A DNA stretch of 26,359 bases from Pantoea cypripedii (lineage in GTDB: Bacteria > Pseudomonadota > Gammaproteobacteria > Enterobacterales > Enterobacteriaceae), in assembly GCF_011395035.1 (NCBI RefSeq), contig NZ_CP024768.1, positions 3,890,443 to 3,916,801 of the forward strand, given 5' to 3'. Under the pieces are notes generated by a model. It had not been told where the DNA came from and searched no databases. It was given only the letters and a program-made list of their open reading frames with translations. This document shows, piece after piece, positions 7,907-15,508 of this stretch (positions are counted from its first letter, which is position 1; each line of letters begins with the position of its first letter). The position numbers were made by a program, and so were the translations under genes.

Positions 7907-9283
7907 ATGAAAATTATTATCCTCGGTGCCGGACAGGTCGGCGGAACCCTCGCAGAAAACCTGGTAGGTGAAAACAACGACATTACCGTGGTGGACAGTG
8001 ACCCCACCCGTTTGCGTCAGTTACAGGACAAATTTGATCTGCGCGTCGTACACGGTCATGGTTCTCATCCACGCATTCTGCGCGAAGCGGGTGCTGAGGA
8101 TGCCGATATGCTGGTTGCCGTAACCAGTTCGGACGAAACCAATATGATCGCTTGTCAGATCGCCTATTCGCTTTTCAATACGCCAAACCGTATTGCCCGT
8201 ATTCGTGCGGCCGATTATCTGCGAGACGCTGAAAAACTGTTTGTACCCGAAGCGGTGCCAATCGACCATTTGATCTCACCTGAACAACTGGTGATCGACA
8301 ATATCTACCGGTTGATCCAGTATCCCGGCGCGCTGCAGGTGGTGAACTTTGCCGAAGGAAAAGTGAGTCTGGCTGTGGTCAAAGCCTATTATGGTGGGCC
8401 ACTGGTGGGGAATCCGCTCTCCATTTTGCGCGAACACATGCCGCATATCGATACCCGTGTTGCCGCCATCTTCCGCCAGGATCGCCCGATTCGTCCGCAG
8501 GGTTCAACTATCGTTGAAGCGGGTGATGAAGTCTTCTTTATCGCGGCAAGCCAACATATTCGTGCGGTGATGAGCGAGATGCAGCGTCTGGAAAAACCCT
8601 ACAAACGCATCATGTTGGTTGGCGGCGGGAATATTGGCTTTGGCCTGGCGCAGCGTCTGGAAAAACAGTACAGCGTCAAGTTAATCGAACGAAATCCGCA
8701 ACGTGCGGCTGAACTGGCCGAGCAGTTGCAGGATACGATCGTATTCTACGGTGATGCTTCGGATCAGGAGTTGCTGGCAGAAGAACATGTCGATCAAATC
8801 GATCTGTTTATTGCTGTAACCAACGACGATGAAGCCAACATCATGTCAGCAATGCTGGCGAAGAAAATGGGAGCGAAAAAGGTCATGGTGTTGATCCAAC
8901 GCCGGGCCTATGTTGATCTGGTTCAGGGGAGCGTGATCGATATTGCTATTTCACCGCAGCAGGCCACCATTTCCGCGCTGTTGGGACACGTGCGTAAAGC
9001 TGACATTGTCGGTGTTTCATCATTACGCCGCGGTATCGCTGAGGCGATCGAAGCGATCGCTCATGGTGAAGAGACAACTTCACGCGTGGTCGGACGCCTG
9101 ATTGAAGATATTAAATTGCCACCCGGCACCATCATTGGTGCTGTAGTGCGTGGCGATGAAGTGATCATTGCTAATGATAACGTGCGCGTAGAACAGGGGG
9201 ATCATGTGATCATGTTCCTGACCGACAAGAAGTTTGTGCCAGATGTCGAACGGCTATTCCAACCAAGCCCCTTCTTCCTGTAA
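7907..9283 (+). CDS. trkA: Trk K+ uptake system NAD-binding subunit TrkA
   Basis: TrkA is the peripheral cytoplasmic subunit that gates the TrkH/TrkG potassium channels in response to nucleotides. The 458 residues form two tandem KTN/RCK units, each with a Rossmann N-domain and an RCK-C domain: GAGQVG (7-12) with Asp30 in the first, GGGNIG (239-244) with Glu261 in the second. Length matches E. coli TrkA (458). The channel subunits are not in the window, as is usual. It follows rsmB by 30 bases and is separated from mscL by a hairpin and 114 bases. Confidence 0.98.
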   Translation: MKIIILGAGQVGGTLAENLVGENNDITVVDSDPTRLRQLQDKFDLRVVHGHGSHPRILREAGAEDADMLVAVTSSDETNMIACQIAYSLFNTPNRIARIRAADYLRDAEKLFVPEAVPIDHLISPEQLVIDNIYRLIQYPGALQVVNFAEGKVSLAVVKAYYGGPLVGNPLSILREHMPHIDTRVAAIFRQDRPIRPQGSTIVEAGDEVFFIAASQHIRAVMSEMQRLEKPYKRIMLVGGGNIGFGLAQRLEKQYSVKLIERNPQRAAELAEQLQDTIVFYGDASDQELLAEEHVDQIDLFIAVTNDDEANIMSAMLAKKMGAKKVMVLIQRRAYVDLVQGSVIDIAISPQQATISALLGHVRKADIVGVSSLRRGIAEAIEAIAHGEETTSRVVGRLIEDIKLPPGTIIGAVVRGDEVIIANDNVRVEQGDHVIMFLTDKKFVPDVERLFQPSPFFL

Positions 9284-9288
9284 TCGCT

Positions 9289-9308
9289 GCGGGCAATCCG
9301 TTGCCCGC
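9289..9308 (+). terminator. Hairpin after trkA lacking a T tract
   Basis: An 8-bp perfect stem GCGGGCAA/TTGCCCGC with a TCCG loop starts 5 bases after the trkA stop. No run of T follows, so it may be a weak or factor-dependent terminator, or a stabilising 3' structure, rather than a classical intrinsic terminator. Confidence 0.45.
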
Positions 9309-9397
9309 CGTGATAATCCAACTTAATCCCTTGTTGTAATGGCAAATGTTGAAAGGTTTGTTAAACTTTAGGCATTGGCCAGGACAAGGAGATAACA

Positions 9398-9808
9398 ATG
9401 AGTTTTTTCAAAGAGTTTCGTGATTTTGCGATGCGTGGCAATGTGGTTGACCTCGCAGTTGGTGTGATTATCGGTGCCGCTTTCGGTAAAATTGTTTCAT
9501 CGCTGGTGGCTAATATCATCATGCCACCATTAGGCTTGCTGATCGGCGGGGTCGATTTTAAGCAATTCAAATGGGTACTCAAACCCGCAGAAGGCGCAGT
9601 AGCGCCTGTAGTGATGGAATACGGCGTGTTTATTCAGAGTATTTTTGATTTCGTAATCGTGGCGCTTGCCATTTTTATCGCTATCAAGCTCATGAATAAA
9701 TTGTATAAAAAGAAAGAAGTGGAAAAGCCGGATCCAAAACCATCCAACGAAGAGTTGTTACTGACGGAAATTCGTGACCTGCTTAAACAACAAAATAACA
9801 AAATCTGA
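9398..9808 (+). CDS. mscL: Large-conductance mechanosensitive channel MscL
   Basis: MscL is a homopentameric inner-membrane channel that opens under membrane tension to release solutes in hypo-osmotic shock. The 136 residues equal the E. coli length. Two membrane segments are visible, TM1 about 15-45 (with gate residues Leu19 and Val23) and TM2 about 75-100, separated by a periplasmic loop that differs most from E. coli. A C-terminal cytoplasmic helical bundle follows (LLTEIRDLLKQQN). A good ribosome-binding site AAGGAG precedes the ATG. It ends with an intrinsic terminator and faces arfA. Confidence 0.98.
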   Translation: MSFFKEFRDFAMRGNVVDLAVGVIIGAAFGKIVSSLVANIIMPPLGLLIGGVDFKQFKWVLKPAEGAVAPVVMEYGVFIQSIFDFVIVALAIFIAIKLMNKLYKKKEVEKPDPKPSNEELLLTEIRDLLKQQNNKI

Positions 9809-9815
9809 TTCAAGG

Positions 9816-9839
9816 AACCGCCTGACCAGGCGGTTTTTT
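9816..9839 (+). terminator. Intrinsic terminator of mscL
   Basis: An 8-bp stem AACCGCCT/AGGCGGTT with a GACC loop is followed directly by six T. It starts 8 bases after the mscL stop, and the T run ends 5 bases before the arfA stop codon on the other strand. Confidence 0.9.
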
Positions 9840-9843
9840 ATGA

Positions 9844-10044
9844 TTAAAACCAGAAGGCCAGTGGTAAACAGCTTTGCTTACCACTGGCCTCCCAGCTACC
9901 TCGTTTCGCATATTTGTCTTTGCGACGATAGCTACCTTTCCCTTTTTGATTCTGTTCTACACGCTGGCGAAAGAGCGGATCGTGTAATAATGCCTCGATA
10001 GCGTTGTCTTTAATCTGACCTTTTTGGTGCTGATAACGGCTCAT
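9844..10044 (-). CDS. arfA: Alternative ribosome-rescue factor ArfA
   Basis: ArfA (YhdL) enters the empty A site of ribosomes stalled on nonstop mRNA and recruits RF2 to release the peptide, backing up tmRNA. The 66-residue frame begins MSRYQHQKGQIKDNAIEALL, near identical to E. coli ArfA through about residue 55 (conserved KGKGSY and the basic tract used to grip the mRNA channel), then diverges. GGAGGGA precedes the ATG. An upstream in-frame extension to 10242 is rejected because it overlaps zntR and lacks homology. A long hairpin lies within codons 52-64, as in E. coli, where it yields a truncated active protein from nonstop mRNA. E. coli ArfA is 72 residues. Confidence 0.95.
   Translation of the reverse strand: MSRYQHQKGQIKDNAIEALLHDPLFRQRVEQNQKGKGSYRRKDKYAKRGSWEASGKQSCLPLAFWF
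9855..9890 (-). promoter_or_regulatory. Intragenic hairpin in arfA (RNase III/termination site)
   Basis: Arms AGGCCAGTGGTAA (minus strand 9890-9878) and TTACCACTGGCCT (9867-9855) form a perfect 13-bp stem around a 10-base loop, entirely inside the arfA reading frame. In E. coli, an equivalent hairpin causes transcription termination or RNase III cleavage before the stop codon. ArfA is then made from nonstop mRNA, and tmRNA destroys it unless tmRNA is failing. The structure here is seen; the mechanism is carried over from E. coli. Confidence 0.85.
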
Positions 10045-10069
10045 ATTCCCTCCGGTTAGTGATTGCGCA

Positions 10070-10097
10070 ACTATAGGCCTTTGCGCCATAAATTCAA
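10070..10097 (-). promoter_or_regulatory. Candidate arfA promoter
   Basis: On the minus strand, TTGAAT (10092-10097) overlaps the zntR stop codon, followed by a 16-base spacer and TATAGT (10070-10075, 5 of 6 to consensus). It would give arfA a leader of about 20 bases and its own transcription independent of zntR. Confidence 0.6.
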
Positions 10098-10531
10098 TCC
10101 TTACTACAGCAAATTTCCGGATGCGGTTCTTCTCCATTCTCCAGGGCCTCCAGGATTGAGCAACAGGCGCTGCTATGTAAATCACCACAGCAGGTTTCCG
10201 CCAGTCGCTGCAACGAACGCTGGATAGTTTGCAACTCAGCAATCATTAAACTGACCTCATCAAGACGCTTCGCCACAATAGCTTTAGATTCCTGACAGGT
10301 ATGATGTTCAGGATCGATGCGGATCGATAATAACCCACGAATAGAATCGAGGCTAAACCCCAGCTGACGCCCATAACGGATAAAGCGCAGACGTTGTAAG
10401 TCATCATCACTATATAAACGAAATCCCCCTTCGGTTCTGACTTCATGATCCATCATCTGTTGTTTTTCATAAAAACGAATGGTGTCAGGTGTGACATCTG
10501 CCATTTTGGCTAGCTGACCGATACGGTACAT
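10094..10531 (-). CDS. zntR: MerR-family Zn(II)-responsive transcription activator ZntR
   Basis: ZntR binds Zn(II) and untwists the promoter of the zinc exporter gene zntA. The 145-residue protein has an N-terminal MerR winged helix (1-70, starting MYRIGQLAKMADVTPDTIRF), a dimerisation helix and a metal-binding loop. The E. coli zinc ligands Cys79, Cys114, Cys115, His119 and Cys124 are all present at the same positions, supporting zinc rather than copper or mercury specificity. The tail is four residues longer than in E. coli and carries an extra Cys141-Cys142 pair. It starts one base after the yhdN stop. The target zntA is not in the window. Confidence 0.95.
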   Translation of the reverse strand: MYRIGQLAKMADVTPDTIRFYEKQQMMDHEVRTEGGFRLYSDDDLQRLRFIRYGRQLGFSLDSIRGLLSIRIDPEHHTCQESKAIVAKRLDEVSLMIAELQTIQRSLQRLAETCCGDLHSSACCSILEALENGEEPHPEICCSKD

Positions 10532-10532
10532 A

Positions 10533-10904
10533 TTATTTCTCCTGCATCAGACGCTGTTTAATCGCATCACTATACTCGCCACGCAGAAACCCGGTACTCA
10601 TTCCCGCCTGACGTAATTTGAGCTCCAGTAAACTCAGTCGTTTCGATAGTTCATGGGCCTGATGATCATCAGGATCCAATTCCCGAAGCAGATCCTGAAC
10701 TTGCATGGCTTCACGGCGCATTTCCAACTCTGGCGGTAAAAATCCGGCATTCTTCAACAACCGGTACCCCGTACGCAGTTCTTCAGGGACACCACTTTCA
10801 TCATCGAGTTGCAACGGCGCACCCTCACCAGGCAAATTGCTAAGTTCACCTTTTTCCTGAGCAGCAAGAATGTGCTGTTCGGCAAGTTGATCAATTAACC
10901 ACAT
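10533..10904 (-). CDS. yhdN: DUF1992 (DnaJ-C28-like) protein YhdN
   Basis: A 123-residue protein matching E. coli YhdN (122 residues), with the family core WLIDQLAEQHILAAQ near the start and GYRLLKNAGFLPPELE in the middle. The family is annotated DUF1992, similar to a domain in DnaJ homologue subfamily C member 28, but it has no J domain and no known function. It lies between the alpha operon terminator and zntR, with one base separating it from zntR, so the two are probably cotranscribed. No signal peptide or membrane segment is seen. Confidence 0.93.
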   Translation of the reverse strand: MWLIDQLAEQHILAAQEKGELSNLPGEGAPLQLDDESGVPEELRTGYRLLKNAGFLPPELEMRREAMQVQDLLRELDPDDHQAHELSKRLSLLELKLRQAGMSTGFLRGEYSDAIKQRLMQEK

Positions 10905-10976
10905 GAGTCGCTCCTGATCGGGATATCAGCCATCAGCATAGCGGAAGGGGGGGAAATGGGAAGAAACGACAGGTAA

Positions 10977-10998
10977 TAAAAAACCCGCCGAAGCGGGT
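10977..10998 (-). terminator. Alpha operon terminator
   Basis: On the minus strand the stem ACCCGC/GCGGGT closes a TTCG tetraloop and is followed by a run of T. It lies about 20 bases after the rplQ stop and should end transcription of the whole ribosomal cluster before yhdN. Confidence 0.92.
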
Positions 10999-11016
10999 CT
11001 TTTACGTTACTGCAAA

Positions 11017-11403
11017 TTACTCTGCAGCAGCTTCTGCTTGAGCTTCTGGACGATCAACCAGCTCGATGTATGCCATCGGAGCGTTGTCACCAGCACGGAA
11101 GCCACACTTCAGAATACGAGTGTAACCACCGGCACGGCTCGCGAAACGCGGGCCCAGCTCATTAAACAGTTTTGCCACGATCTCGTTATCACGAGTGCGG
11201 GCGAATGCCAGACGACGATTAGCTACGCTGTCGGTCTTGGCAAGAGTAATCAGCGGCTCAACTACGCGACGCAGCTCTTTGGCTTTCGGCAGAGTCGTCT
11301 TAATGATCTCATGACGAACCAGAGAACCAGCCATGTTGCGGAACATAGCCTGACGATGGCTGCTGTTACGGTTCAGTTGACGACCACTCTTACGATGGCG
11401 CAT
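11017..11403 (-). CDS. rplQ: 50S ribosomal protein L17
   Basis: L17 sits near the polypeptide exit on the solvent face of the large subunit. The 128-residue product starts MRHRKSGRQLNRNSSHRQAM as in E. coli (127 residues), with the conserved core ending in PMAYIELV (108-115) and a short Ala/Glu-rich tail. It is the last gene of the alpha operon, 40 bases after rpoA, and is followed by the operon terminator. Confidence 0.98.
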   Translation of the reverse strand: MRHRKSGRQLNRNSSHRQAMFRNMAGSLVRHEIIKTTLPKAKELRRVVEPLITLAKTDSVANRRLAFARTRDNEIVAKLFNELGPRFASRAGGYTRILKCGFRAGDNAPMAYIELVDRPEAQAEAAAE

Positions 11404-11443
11404 GACCTTATCCTTCTCAGTGAAACCTTAACCTGTGATCCGG

Positions 11444-12433
11444 TTATTCATCAGCGATGCTTGCCGGTGGCCAGTTTTCCAGGCGCATGCCCAGAGACAG
11501 ACCACGTGAGGCCAGCACGTCTTTAATCTCGGTAAGAGATTTTTTACCCAGGTTAGGCGTTTTGAGCAGCTCAACCTCGGTACGCTGTACCAGATCACCG
11601 ATGTAGTGGATAGCTTCTGCCTTAAGGCAGTTAGCAGAGCGGACAGTCAATTCCAGATCGTCAACAGGGCGCAGCAGGATCGGATCGAATTCTGGTTTCT
11701 CTTCTTTCACTTCCGGCTGACGTACATCACGTAAGTCAACGAAAGCTTCCAGTTGTTCTGCCAGGATGGTTGCCGCACGACGAATCGCCTCTTCAGGATC
11801 GATTGTGCCGTTGGTTTCCATTTCGATGACCAGCTTGTCCAGGTCGGTACGCTGTTCAACACGCGCTGCTTCAACATTGTAGGCGATACGGTCTACAGGG
11901 CTGTAGCATGCGTCAACTAACAGACGGCCGATTGGGCGCTCATCTTCTTCCGAATGAATTCGGGCAGAAGCCGGCACATAACCACGACCACGCTGAACTT
12001 TGATACGCATGCTAATAGATGCGTTTTCATCGGTCAGATGGCAGATCACATGCTGCGGCTTGACGATTTCGACATCACCGTCGTGGGTAATGTCGGCTGC
12101 AGTCACAGGGCCAATGCCAGATTTATTCAAGGTCAGAATGACTTCATCTTTACCCTGAACTCTTACCGCCAGCCCTTTCAGGTTAAGCAGGATTTCCAGG
12201 ATATCTTCCTGTACGCCCTCTTTGGTGGAGTACTCGTGGAGCACGCCATCAATCTCAACCTCGGTCACCGCGCAACCCGGCATGGAAGAAAGCAGAATAC
12301 GGCGCAGTGCGTTGCCAAGAGTATGGCCAAAGCCACGCTCTAACGGCTCAAGGGTCACCTTGGCGTGCGTCGAACTCACTTGCTCGATATCTACCAGGCG
12401 CGGTTTTAGAAACTCTGTCACAGAACCCTGCAT
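11444..12433 (-). CDS. rpoA: RNA polymerase alpha subunit
   Basis: RpoA dimerises to nucleate RNA polymerase assembly and contacts UP elements and activators. The 329 residues, same as E. coli, comprise the N-terminal assembly domain (about 1-235), a flexible linker and the C-terminal DNA-binding domain (about 250-329). DNA-contacting Arg265 is present in [11 protein letters not shown], and the C-terminal domain appears identical to E. coli as I recall it. It lies 25 bases after rpsD in the alpha operon. Placement among ribosomal genes ties polymerase supply to ribosome synthesis. Confidence 0.99.
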
Positions 12434-12458
12434 TGTGTCCTCTCTTTGGTACTAAGCT

Positions 12459-13079
12459 TTACTTAGAGTAAAGCTCGACGATCAGGTGTTCGTTAATGTC
12501 CGCAGACAGATCAGTACGCTCAGGAATACGCTTGAACACACCTTCCATCTTAGTCGCATCAACTTCCAGCCAGGTTGGCTTTTCACGCTGCTCAGCCAGC
12601 TCCAGAGCGGCCTTCACGCGAGATTGCTTTTTGGCTTTCTCACGGATGCTAACGACATCATTCGGAGATACCTGATAAGAAGCGATGTTAACAACGCGGC
12701 CGTTCACCAGGATAGATTTGTGGCTAACCAGCTGACGTGACTCTGCACGAGTGGCACCAAAACCCATACGGTAAACTACGTTATCCAGACGACCTTCCAG
12801 CAGAGCTAACAGGTTTTCACCGGTGTTGCCTTTCAGACGCGCTGCTTCTTTATAGTAGTTACGGAACTGACGCTCCAGCACGCCGTAGATACGACGAACT
12901 TTTTGCTTTTCACGTAACTGACCGCCGTAATCAGACAGACGCGGTTTACGCGCACCATGCTGACCAGGGGCTTGTTCAATTTTGCACTTGGAATCGATCG
13001 CGCGAACACCAGACTTAAGGAATAAGTCAGTGCCCTCACGACGGCTCAGCTTGAGCTTAGGACCCAAATATCTTGCCAT
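12459..13079 (-). CDS. rpsD: 30S ribosomal protein S4
   Basis: S4 is a primary assembly protein of the 30S subunit binding the 5' domain of 16S rRNA, and in E. coli it is the autogenous repressor of the alpha operon. The 206-residue product has the N-terminal domain with a single Cys32 (zinc-free form) and the S4 RNA-binding domain (about 96-156, GRLDNVVYRMGFGATRAESR onward). The leader it would bind lies upstream of rpsM at 13875-13966. It sits between rpsK and rpoA. Confidence 0.99.
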   Translation of the reverse strand: MARYLGPKLKLSRREGTDLFLKSGVRAIDSKCKIEQAPGQHGARKPRLSDYGGQLREKQKVRRIYGVLERQFRNYYKEAARLKGNTGENLLALLEGRLDNVVYRMGFGATRAESRQLVSHKSILVNGRVVNIASYQVSPNDVVSIREKAKKQSRVKAALELAEQREKPTWLEVDATKMEGVFKRIPERTDLSADINEHLIVELYSK

Positions 13080-13111
13080 TTTCTTTCTCCAACTATCCTA
13101 AAAACGAGGCG

Positions 13112-13501
13112 TTATACGCGACGTTTTTTCGGCGGACGACAACCGTTGTGAGGGATCGGAGTCACATCAGTAATATTAGTGATGCGGAAACCAGCGGCGT
13201 TCAGAGCACGAATAGTAGATTCGCGACCCGGACCCGGACCCTTAACCATAACTTCCAGGTTCTTAATACCGTAATCTTTCACGGCTTCTGCACAGCGCTC
13301 TGCAGCGACCTGAGCAGCAAACGGGGTAGATTTACGTGAACCGCGGAAACCGGAACCACCGGCGGTTGCCCAACCCAGTGCGTTACCCTGACGATCAGTA
13401 ATGGTAACGATGGTGTTGTTAAAAGAAGCATGGACGTGAGCCACGCCATCTGAGACTTGCTTTCTTACACGCTTACGTGCACGAACTGGTGCCTTTGCCA
13501 T
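13112..13501 (-). CDS. rpsK: 30S ribosomal protein S11
   Basis: S11 lines the platform of the small subunit near the E site. The 129-residue protein shows the full family sequence, including GGSGFRGSRKSTPFAAQ and the C-terminal HNGCRPPKKRRV. Asn119-Gly120 is conserved; in E. coli Asn119 is converted to isoaspartate. It lies 16 bases after rpsM and 32 before rpsD in the alpha operon. Confidence 0.99.
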   Translation of the reverse strand: MAKAPVRARKRVRKQVSDGVAHVHASFNNTIVTITDRQGNALGWATAGGSGFRGSRKSTPFAAQVAAERCAEAVKDYGIKNLEVMVKGPGPGRESTIRALNAAGFRITNITDVTPIPHNGCRPPKKRRV

Positions 13502-13517
13502 TATTTACTCACCCCGA

Positions 13518-13874
13518 TTATTTCTTGATCGGTTTACGCGGACCCTTACGGGTACGTGCGTTGGTCTTGGTACGCTGACCGCGCACTGGCAGACCACGAC
13601 GATGGCGCAAACCACGATAGCAACCAAGGTCCATCAGACGCTTGATGCTCAGGGTGATTTCACGGCGCAGATCACCTTCTACAACGAATTTCGCAACTGC
13701 ATCACGCAGCTGATCAATTTGTTCTTCAGACAGCTCACTGATCTTAACATTTTCAGCGATGCCCGTTTCAGCACAGATGGCTTTAGAACGGGTTTTGCCG
13801 ATACCGAAAATCGAAGTTAATGCGATAACGGTGTGTTTTTGATCAGGAATGTTAATGCCTGCTATACGGGCCAC
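13518..13874 (-). CDS. rpsM: 30S ribosomal protein S13
   Basis: S13 sits in the head of the 30S subunit and forms intersubunit bridges with the 50S. The 118 residues match the family (MARIAGINIPDQKHTVIALT start, basic C-terminal tail ending KGPRKPIKK that reaches toward tRNA). The start codon is GTG at 13874, preceded by AGGAG, as in E. coli. It is the first gene of the alpha operon, and its GTG is where S4 traps the ribosome through the leader pseudoknot in E. coli. Confidence 0.99.
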   Translation of the reverse strand: MARIAGINIPDQKHTVIALTSIFGIGKTRSKAICAETGIAENVKISELSEEQIDQLRDAVAKFVVEGDLRREITLSIKRLMDLGCYRGLRHRRGLPVRGQRTKTNARTRKGPRKPIKK

Positions 13875-13966
13875 TATGCACTCCTATAATTAAATAAATG
13901 CGAACCATGCTGAAAAGCCCGTTTTCAGGATACTCAAATGGAAACGCATCGACATACAAAAGATTG
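13875..13966 (-). promoter_or_regulatory. Alpha operon leader RNA (S4-binding pseudoknot)
   Basis: The leader before rpsM follows the E. coli alpha leader closely: GTATGTCGATGCGTTTCCAT, then a hairpin CTGAAAA/TTTTCAG around CGGGC (13928-13910), then AGCATGG and the AGGAG-GTG start. In E. coli this RNA folds into a nested pseudoknot that S4 stabilises, holding the 30S subunit in a non-productive state. The short segment after AGCATGG (about 13890-13905) differs from E. coli. Confidence 0.85.
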
Positions 13967-13985
13967 GCTGGCTAATCTAGCCAGC
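13967..13985 (-). terminator. Hairpin between spc and alpha operons
   Basis: A perfect 8-bp stem GCTGGCTA/TAGCCAGC with a 3-base loop lies 36 bases after the rpmJ stop, followed by CAATCTTTTG. It may act as a weak terminator for spc transcripts. It overlaps the -10 of the candidate alpha promoter, so it would only form in read-through RNA. Confidence 0.5.
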
Positions 13986-14002
13986 TCAACCCGACTTTGC
14001 AA
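13974..14002 (-). promoter_or_regulatory. Candidate alpha operon promoter
   Basis: On the minus strand TTGCAA (13997-14002, 5 of 6), a 17-base spacer and TAGATT (13974-13979, 4 of 6) lie between rpmJ and the S4 leader. The same sequence occurs in E. coli at this place. Much alpha operon mRNA probably also arises from spc read-through. Confidence 0.65.
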
Positions 14003-14020
14003 GAAAAATATGTGAGAAAA

Positions 14021-14137
14021 TCAGCCCTGGCGCTGTTTATGCTTAGGCTCGGCGCTGCAGATCACACGTACGACACCGTCGCGACGGATGATTTTGCAGT
14101 TACGACATAATTTCTTGACGGAAGCACGAACTTTCAT
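14021..14137 (-). CDS. rpmJ: 50S ribosomal protein L36 (zinc-binding form)
   Basis: This 38-residue gene reads MKVRASVKKLCRNCKIIRRD and continues to the end KHKQRQG, matching E. coli RpmJ. The zinc ligands Cys11, Cys14, Cys27 and His33 are all present, so this is the zinc-containing (C+) paralogue rather than the zinc-free YkgO type induced in zinc starvation. It lies 32 bases after secY and is the last gene of the spc operon. Confidence 0.98.
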   Translation of the reverse strand: MKVRASVKKLCRNCKIIRRDGVVRVICSAEPKHKQRQG

Positions 14138-14169
14138 TTTTACTCTCCGTAACTTCTCAAGCGCCTGAA

Positions 14170-15501
14170 TTAACGGCCGTAGCCTTTCAGGTTAGCTTTC
14201 TTCAATGCAGACTCGTACTGACTCGACATCATCAGAGTTTGCACTTGAGCCATAAAGTCCATGATGACAACCACTACGATGAGCAGTGAAGTACCGCCAA
14301 AGTAGAAGGGAACCTTCATGGCATCACGCATGAACTCCGGGATCAGGCAGATAAAGGTAATATACAGTGCGCCGATTAAGGTCAGACGTGTCATTACTTT
14401 ATCGATATACTTCGCCGTTTGCTCTCCCGGACGAATTCCCGGTACGAATGCACCAGACTTCTTCAGGTTATCTGCTGTTTCACGCGGGTTGAAAACCAAC
14501 GCCGTGTAGAAGAAACAGAAGAAGATGATTGCAGTCGCATAGAGTAGCACATAAAGCGGCTGTCCTGGCTGCAAATACAGCGAAATTGTTGTCAGCCAGT
14601 TCCAACCGGTACCGCCCCCGAACCAGGATGCTATCGTTGCCGGGAACAGGATAATGCTGGAAGCGAAGATTGCCGGGATAACCCCTGCCATGTTCACTTT
14701 CAACGGTAAATGTGTGCTCTGTGCAGCATAAACACGACGACCTTGCTGACGTTTAGCGTAGTTCACCACAATACGGCGCTGACCACGTTCCACGAAAACA
14801 ACGAAGAAGGTCACTGCGAATACGAGAACTGCAACCAACAGCAACAGGAGGAAGTGCAGGTCACCTTGCCGCGCTTGCTCGATGGTATGGCCAATGGCCG
14901 GCGGGAGACCCGCAACGATACCAGCAAAGATAATGATCGAAATACCGTTACCGATACCACGTTCAGTAATCTGTTCGCCCAGCCACATCAGGAACATTGT
15001 TCCAGTAACCAGACTCACAACAGCGGTAAAGTAGAAGGCAAAGCCTGGATTAATCACCAGACCCTGCATTCCAGGCATATTCGGCAGACCGGTAGCAATA
15101 CCGATCGACTGGAATACGGCCAAAACCAGCGTGCCATAACGGGTATACTGGCTAATCTTACGACGGCCAGCCTCCCCTTCTTTCTTAATCTCCGCTAACG
15201 CCGGATGAACCACCGTCAGCAGCTGGATAATAATAGAGGCCGAAATATACGGCATAATACCCAGTGCAAAGATTGAGGCACGACTGAGAGCACCACCAGA
15301 GAACATGTTAAACATTTCAATGATGGTGCCACGCTGTTGCTCAAGCAGTTTGGCAAGTACAGTGGCATCGATACCGGGGATTGGAATAAAAGAGCCAATA
15401 CGGAAGACAATCAGTGCACCGATAACAAACAGTAGTCTGCGCTTCAGTTCACCAAAGCCACCTTTGGCACTTTGAAAATCTAATCCCGGTTGCTTTGCCA
15501 T
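14170..15501 (-). CDS. secY: Protein translocase subunit SecY
   Basis: SecY forms the protein-conducting channel of the inner membrane with SecE and SecG. The 443 residues equal E. coli length and show about ten hydrophobic segments. Visible are the plug region after TM1 (about 60-75), the TM2b segment FALGIMPYISASIIIQLL, and the cytoplasmic loop C5 with GIRPGEQTAKYID (about 350-365), which contains the Arg essential for SecA-driven export. It starts 7 bases after rplO, so its synthesis is coupled to ribosomal proteins. Confidence 0.99.
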   Translation of the reverse strand: MAKQPGLDFQSAKGGFGELKRRLLFVIGALIVFRIGSFIPIPGIDATVLAKLLEQQRGTIIEMFNMFSGGALSRASIFALGIMPYISASIIIQLLTVVHPALAEIKKEGEAGRRKISQYTRYGTLVLAVFQSIGIATGLPNMPGMQGLVINPGFAFYFTAVVSLVTGTMFLMWLGEQITERGIGNGISIIIFAGIVAGLPPAIGHTIEQARQGDLHFLLLLLVAVLVFAVTFFVVFVERGQRRIVVNYAKRQQGRRVYAAQSTHLPLKVNMAGVIPAIFASSIILFPATIASWFGGGTGWNWLTTISLYLQPGQPLYVLLYATAIIFFCFFYTALVFNPRETADNLKKSGAFVPGIRPGEQTAKYIDKVMTRLTLIGALYITFICLIPEFMRDAMKVPFYFGGTSLLIVVVVIMDFMAQVQTLMMSSQYESALKKANLKGYGR

Positions 15502-15508
15502 CTGCTAC

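Noticed and set aside
9844..10242. A 132-codon version of the arfA frame extending into zntR
   Set aside because: The extra N-terminal part overlaps zntR and has no homology. The inner ATG at 10044 has a strong GGAGGGA site and gives the known ArfA start.
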